This document shows, piece after piece, positions 59,837 through 64,000 of a stretch of DNA of 64,000 nt. The translations under genes and the position numbers were made by a program. The stretch covers positions 2,790,001 to 2,854,000 of the forward strand of contig NZ_JAKNTK010000001.1 in assembly GCF_022440805.1 (NCBI RefSeq), read 5' to 3'. Each line of letters begins with the position of its first letter. The first letter of the stretch is position 1. Under the pieces are notes generated by a model. That model had not been told where the DNA came from and did no database searches. It saw only the letters and a program-made list of their open reading frames with translations. The DNA comes from Holdemania massiliensis (lineage in GTDB: Bacteria; Bacillota_I; Bacilli_A; Erysipelotrichales; Erysipelotrichaceae).

Positions 59837-60536
59837 ATTCCTTTGTCTCATCCTGCGCTTCCGTATCCTCGCCGCCGACGACTTCCTCATCGTCGTTATC
59901 CTTGTTCTGTGTCGGATTGCGTTTTTCTGCCAGTTCATCACGCAGCTGCTGAGCCAGTTCCGCATCCAGCGGTTTAGATACGACCTGCGTTTCAGCTTGC
60001 TCCATACCGGAATTCTTCGAGCGGATGACATAAACATAATCTCCAGCTCCCGATTTATCAATATTGTTGTAAACATGGACTTCAAGATCATACATTTTTT
60101 TGCCCCCGGCTGCTGTGAAATAAGTTCCTTCATTCAATACAGCGGTGACGTCATTGTACGCCGTTTCTGATAAAGCACTTGCCTCTTCATCACTGATCGA
60201 ATCTACGGCATCCACGTAAACACGCAGCGTAGCTGTTGTCAGCTCCACCGTAACCTTTTCGACTTGATTTTCACCCTTAATCCGGCTTTCGATTTCAGAC
60301 AGCTGATCCTTGGTAATCGCCGGATCCAGATCCCCTTTGAACCGATCACCATTGATTGGTTTACCGGTATCCATCGAGGCACTGATTAAAATCCAGCCCA
60401 AAATCGCACAAGGGATCGCGATCAACACCAAACCCACGATCAGAATGATTGTGGATTTATCCTTCTTTTTACTTTTATGTTTCTTGGCCGTCGTGGCCGA
60501 CGGTTTCTTTTTACTTGTTTTCTTTTGTTCAGACAA
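59835..60536 (-). CDS. Membrane-anchored protein of unknown function
   Basis: 233 residues. A Lys-rich cytoplasmic N-terminus (MSEQKKTSKKKPSATTAKKH) precedes one membrane helix (STIILIVGLVLIAIPCAILG near 29-48). An extracytoplasmic alpha/beta domain with DQLSEIESRIKGENQVEKVT and YDVTAVLNEGTYF-type segments follows, then an acidic tail. The topology suggests a cell-surface protein. Positioned between gatB and rlmD on the same strand; no known family recognised. Confidence 0.7.
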   Translation of the reverse strand: MSEQKKTSKKKPSATTAKKHKSKKKDKSTIILIVGLVLIAIPCAILGWILISASMDTGKPINGDRFKGDLDPAITKDQLSEIESRIKGENQVEKVTVELTTATLRVYVDAVDSISDEEASALSETAYNDVTAVLNEGTYFTAAGGKKMYDLEVHVYNNIDKSGAGDYVYVIRSKNSGMEQAETQVVSKPLDAELAQQLRDELAEKRNPTQNKDNDDEEVVGGEDTEAQDETKE

Positions 60537-60626
60537 AGTCCTTCACTCCTTATCTTTTACTATTTTACAGGAAAAGAAGGGATTTGACCAGTCATTTCCT
60601 GAACCCGCTGTTTTTTGTGAGAAAAA

Positions 60627-60663
60627 GGACATCAAAAGCACCACAAATCGGCTTTTAATGTCC
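60627..60663 (-). terminator. Hairpin after gatB
   Basis: GGACAT-AAAAGC and GCTTTT-ATGTCC form a long, near-perfect stem around an 11-base loop just past the gatB stop. The T run is short, so termination strength is uncertain. Confidence 0.55.
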
Positions 60664-60670
60664 CCCAAAG

Positions 60671-62095
60671 TTAAATTCTCTTCTTCAACTCTTCCACAAT
60701 CAGCTTATTCGTCATCGCCGGATTCGCCTGACCCTTAGATTTTTTCATCACCTGACCCACCAGGAAGCCGACGGCACGATCCTTCCCATTCTTATAGTCT
60801 ATGATCGACTGCGGCTGTTCATCCAAAACCTGATTGACCAATGCAATCAAAGCGGAGGAATCAGACAGCTGTTTCATGCCTTTTTCCTGAGCGACCTGTT
60901 TCGGATCTTTGCCCTGAAGCACTTCCTCAAACACAACCTTCGCCTGTTTGCCGGAGATTTCACCACCGACAACCATATTGACTAACTCTGCCATCGCCTG
61001 CGGAGCCACTGGATTCTCCGACAGCTTCTTATTCAGCTTCGTCAATCCCGCTGGCAGCTCAACAATGACCCAGTTAGCCGCAATTTTGGCATGCGAGGTA
61101 TGCTTCATGACCTGATCATAGTAATCTGCCAGGTCTTTATTCGCAACTAACAAAGCAATATCCGTTTCCGGCAGACCCAGTTCAACATATCGAGCCTGAC
61201 GCACTTCCGGCATTTCCGGCATCGCTTCCTGCAGCTGCCGAATCCACTGGGCATCCAGCTGGATCGGGAAAATATTCGGTTCTGGGAAATACTTGTAATC
61301 GACTGCGCCTTCCTTTTTCCGCATTGAAATCGTCGTGCGCGTAGCTTCGTCAAAACGTCGGGTTTCCTGCACAACCTGACCACCTTCGTTCAAGATCTGT
61401 GTCTGCCGTTCAATTTCATATTCTACAGCCTTCTGAACGTTGCTGATGGAATTAAGGTTTTTGATCTCGGTTTTGACACCGAATTTCTCCGTTCCGGCCG
61501 GACGCAGTGAAATGTTCACGTCACAGCGCATCGAGCCTTCTTCCATCTTGACATCGGATACGCCCAGATAGTACAGCGTGGTTCTTAATTTTTCAACATA
61601 AGCCATCGCTTCTTTGCCGCTGCGGATATCCGGTTCCGATACAATCTCCACCAGCGGTGTTCCCGCCCGGTTAAAATCGATCAAGGTTCCAGCATCATAG
61701 TGGAACTGTTTGGCAGTATCTTCTTCCATGTGCAGCCGTTCGATCCGGATTCTCTTCGGTCCGTTTTCGGTTTCGATTTCAACATAGCCATGCCGCCCAA
61801 TTGGGTAAAACTGCTGGGTGATCTGGAAGCCCTTCGGCAGGTCGGTATAGTAATAATTTTTCCGGTCAAAGCGCACGAGCGGATCAATTTCCATGTTCAG
61901 CGCCGTACAAGCCTGCACGGCCATCGCAACCGCCTGTTTGTTAACGCAGGGCATCGTGCCTGGATGACCTAAGTCAATTTCATTGACGCAGGTATTGGCC
62001 GGCGCGCCAAAGAGCACCGGAGCTCCGGAAAACATTTTCGTTTTCGTTTTTAATTCACAATGAATTTCAATGCCGATAATTACTTCGTATTCCAT
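60671..62095 (-). CDS. gatB: Aspartyl/glutamyl-tRNA amidotransferase subunit B
   Basis: 474 residues. Characteristic EVIIGIEIHCELKTKTKMFS start, SDVKMEEGSMRCDVNISLRP, KTEIKNLNSISNVQKAVEYE and FPEPNIFPI, plus the YqeY-like tail domain ending in NKLIVEELKKRI. GatB binds Glu-tRNA(Gln) or Asp-tRNA(Asn), and its kinase-like activity activates the side chain for GatA-derived ammonia. The start overlaps the gatA stop. Confidence 0.97.
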   Translation of the reverse strand: MEYEVIIGIEIHCELKTKTKMFSGAPVLFGAPANTCVNEIDLGHPGTMPCVNKQAVAMAVQACTALNMEIDPLVRFDRKNYYYTDLPKGFQITQQFYPIGRHGYVEIETENGPKRIRIERLHMEEDTAKQFHYDAGTLIDFNRAGTPLVEIVSEPDIRSGKEAMAYVEKLRTTLYYLGVSDVKMEEGSMRCDVNISLRPAGTEKFGVKTEIKNLNSISNVQKAVEYEIERQTQILNEGGQVVQETRRFDEATRTTISMRKKEGAVDYKYFPEPNIFPIQLDAQWIRQLQEAMPEMPEVRQARYVELGLPETDIALLVANKDLADYYDQVMKHTSHAKIAANWVIVELPAGLTKLNKKLSENPVAPQAMAELVNMVVGGEISGKQAKVVFEEVLQGKDPKQVAQEKGMKQLSDSSALIALVNQVLDEQPQSIIDYKNGKDRAVGFLVGQVMKKSKGQANPAMTNKLIVEELKKRI

Positions 62096-63519
62096 TATTC
62101 CATAACCTCCGCTGTAGCGTCCTTCATGCCGGTGATTTCTTCCATCGCCGCCGCAAAGTCAAACAGACTCTGTTCATCCCAGGCTTTTGCGGTCATGTTC
62201 AAGCCGACCGGCAATCCGTTCAGCATTCCCATCGGTACCGTACAGCTTGGATATCCGGTGAAGTTGCTGATCACCATGTGGTTTTCAGCGATCAGATATC
62301 CATCTGACAGTTCATCGCGGGAGTGGTCGTCGAGTTTCGGCGCAACATCGCTGCTGGCCGGAGCGATCAGAATATCATAATCCTTCATCACCTCTGCCAC
62401 ATTTTCAACGATCAGCCGGCGAACCCGCTGTGCCTGACGGAACAGCTTTTCCTGATTTTCGACAAACAGACCATAACTGCCAATGACAAACCGCTTGCGG
62501 ATCAAGGAACCGAATCCCTTTGTCCGCGACTGAATCATAATTTCTTCCATGCTCTCGCCCGGCTGCTGAACGCCGAAGCGAATTCCGTCTAAATTGGAAT
62601 GGTTCGCCGTCGCTTCACAGTTTGCAATCAAATAGTAAGCCGGCAGGATTGCTTTTAACAGATCCTCGCGCAGGCTGACTTCTTCAACAATCGCGCCTCT
62701 GGCTTTCAAGGCCTCGACGGTTTTTTCAAACATCGCTTTGACCTGCGGATTGCCCAGAGCGTCAATGACATTTTTGAAAATTGCCACTCTGCGTCCAGCA
62801 ACGTCGCTGGACAGCGCCGCTGCATAATCCGGTACAGGCTCATAAGACGAGGTCATATCGCGATCATCACGGCCCGCCAATACTTTCAGCGCCTCCGCGG
62901 CATCCAGGGCGCTATGGGTGAAATAGCCGACATGATCCAATGATGAGGAATAAGGGATAATGCCATAGCGGGAAATCCGGCCATAGGTTGGCTTCATGCC
63001 CAAAACACCGCAGAAGGATGCCGGTTTACGCACAGAATCTCCGGTATCGGATCCAATCGCAAACGGAACCACACCTGCGGCAACCAATGCCGCGCTGCCG
63101 CCGGATGAACCGCCGGCCATCCGCGAGTGATCATACGGATTATAAACCGGTCCGGTAGCCGCAGTTAAATTCGTACCGCCCATCGCCAGCTCATCCATCG
63201 AAGCCTTCGCGATCACAATCGCTCCGGCGGCTTTCAGCTTGTCGACGATATGTGCGTTGTAAACTGGAATATAGTTGTCCAGAATCTTGCTGGAAGCGGT
63301 CGTCCGAATTCCCTGAGTACAGACGTTATCCTTTAAAGCAATCGGCATGCCGTAAAATGGTCCATCGGCAATCTCATTCAAACCAGTCAGCTGTTCTTCC
63401 ACATCAACAAAGGTGACAACGGCATTGAGCTGCGGCTGCGAAGCATGGGCTTTGGCAAGGGCTTCCTCCACCCGCTGACGGACAGTCGTTGTTTCCTTCA
63501 GTTCTTTCATTGTTGCCAT
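62095..63519 (-). CDS. gatA: Aspartyl/glutamyl-tRNA amidotransferase subunit A
   Basis: 474 residues, amidase signature family. Catalytic Lys in PIALKDNVCTQGIRTTASSK, the Ser cis/nucleophile pair in MAGGSSGGSAALVAAG and SDTGDSVRKPASFCGVLGMK, where the usual GGSIRQPA reads GDSVRKPA. It hydrolyses glutamine to supply ammonia to GatB. Gene order gatC-gatA-gatB is the standard Firmicute operon. Confidence 0.97.
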   Translation of the reverse strand: MATMKELKETTTVRQRVEEALAKAHASQPQLNAVVTFVDVEEQLTGLNEIADGPFYGMPIALKDNVCTQGIRTTASSKILDNYIPVYNAHIVDKLKAAGAIVIAKASMDELAMGGTNLTAATGPVYNPYDHSRMAGGSSGGSAALVAAGVVPFAIGSDTGDSVRKPASFCGVLGMKPTYGRISRYGIIPYSSSLDHVGYFTHSALDAAEALKVLAGRDDRDMTSSYEPVPDYAAALSSDVAGRRVAIFKNVIDALGNPQVKAMFEKTVEALKARGAIVEEVSLREDLLKAILPAYYLIANCEATANHSNLDGIRFGVQQPGESMEEIMIQSRTKGFGSLIRKRFVIGSYGLFVENQEKLFRQAQRVRRLIVENVAEVMKDYDILIAPASSDVAPKLDDHSRDELSDGYLIAENHMVISNFTGYPSCTVPMGMLNGLPVGLNMTAKAWDEQSLFDFAAAMEEITGMKDATAEVME

Positions 63520-63520
63520 T

Positions 63521-63817
63521 TTACTTCACCACCTTTGGTACCACAATGTGGCATTCTCGGACTTTCGGCGCATTGACCAGCGCGTCCTCCCGTGAGATCA
63601 CATGATCGACAACATCCTCACGCAGATAAGCGGTCGGTGTTTCAAACGGATAGACCATCGGCTCTACGCCTGTTGTGTCAATGCTTTCAAGCAGCGTCAG
63701 CTGCTTGCCAAGCGTTTCAAATTCCGCCGCAATATCGGCGGCTTCCGCATCGCTGAGATCAAACATCAGCCGATGTGCCAGCTCTTTGAAATAAGCGGGA
63801 TCTTTAATTTCTTCCAT
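63521..63817 (-). CDS. gatC: Aspartyl/glutamyl-tRNA amidotransferase subunit C
   Basis: 98 residues from the ATG at 63817, chosen for the AAGGAG site just upstream; the frame extends to 63847 without one. KELAHRLMFDLSDAEAADIA and the DTTGVEPMVYPFE segment are typical GatC features. It stabilises the GatA-GatB complex. One base separates its stop from the gatA start region. Confidence 0.93.
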   Translation of the reverse strand: MEEIKDPAYFKELAHRLMFDLSDAEAADIAAEFETLGKQLTLLESIDTTGVEPMVYPFETPTAYLREDVVDHVISREDALVNAPKVRECHIVVPKVVK

Positions 63818-63837
63818 CCTTCTTCTCCTTCTTTCCG

Positions 63838-64000
63838 GATTGTTCAATCCTTTTTATCTTTCAGCTTTTCAGCTGTATTCTTGGTTTCGCTCTTAGGTAG
63901 ACTGCGGTGTGAATTGCCAATGAGCTTCCCCGCCTGATCTTCATCGAAAATGCACGGCGGCTAGCTGATATCCAGCACAGTCGTTTTCATCGTTCCTTTT
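63838..64000. other. Region upstream of gatC, no supported gene
   Basis: A leftward frame of about 35 codons ends KLKDKKD at about 63848 but is preceded by a stop (TAG near 63962) and has no clear start. It may be the 3' remnant of an upstream gene outside the window. Confidence 0.3.

Overview
The window is a chromosomal segment of a low-to-mid GC Firmicute, most likely a gut member of the Erysipelotrichia. This rests on the housekeeping genes (gatCAB, metK under a SAM-I riboswitch, a polyamine-responsive potABCD operon, nagA/nagB), the AGGAGG ribosome sites and sigma-A type promoters, and the PBSX/Clostridium-phage style prophage. The species cannot be fixed from the sequence alone.

Region 1 (1 to about 28,100) is most of a contractile-tail (myovirus-type) temperate prophage; its far tail, lysis and host-recognition genes lie beyond the left edge. 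Reading from the right: integrase, a two-pass membrane protein and a CI-like S24 repressor on the + strand; a divergent promoter/operator switch; then a long leftward early operon (Cro-like and other DNA-binding proteins, AntA/KilAC antirepressor, DUF2800, DUF2815 ssDNA-binding-like protein, family A DNA polymerase, VirE/VapE primase-helicase, VRR-NUC nuclease, SNF2-like helicase, ArpU-like late activator). A second leftward late operon follows: terS, terL, portal, MuF head protein, scaffold, capsid, connectors, sheath, tube, frameshifted tail-assembly chaperone, tape measure. Between the early and late operons sits one rightward gene encoding a stand-alone Spo0A C-terminal DNA-binding domain, with tandem 0A-box-like sites just upstream of the late operon.

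Region 2 (28,126 to 29,102) is a leftward cluster of nine tRNA genes in two transcription units, each with its own promoter. The prophage integrase end abuts it.

Region 3 (29,140 to 48,474) is host core and metabolic DNA: XRE-cupin regulator plus potABCD (PotA carries an unexpected duplicated Ig-like insert in its TOBE region), thioredoxin, an amino-sugar operon (nagA, HAD phosphatase, mutarotase-like, nagB) and a second nagA, a YgiQ-type radical SAM protein, riboswitch-controlled metK, a hybrid histidine kinase with two receivers, and a GntR-like regulator with two DNA-binding domains.

Region 4 (about 48,600 to 58,400) is a visibly AT-richer island of acquired and decaying DNA: a type II restriction-modification system (5-methylcytosine methylase, MvaI/BcnI-like endonuclease, two-HTH controller), an intact IS1634-family element flanked by a 51-bp direct repeat, a degraded nuclease-like gene, remnants of IS66, a Tn916-type integrase and a PHP phosphoesterase, and a P-loop kinase.

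Region 5 (58,412 to 63,817) returns to core genes: an RlmD/RumA-type rRNA methyltransferase, an anchored membrane protein and gatCAB. All promoter, operator and terminator calls come from reading the sequence by eye.
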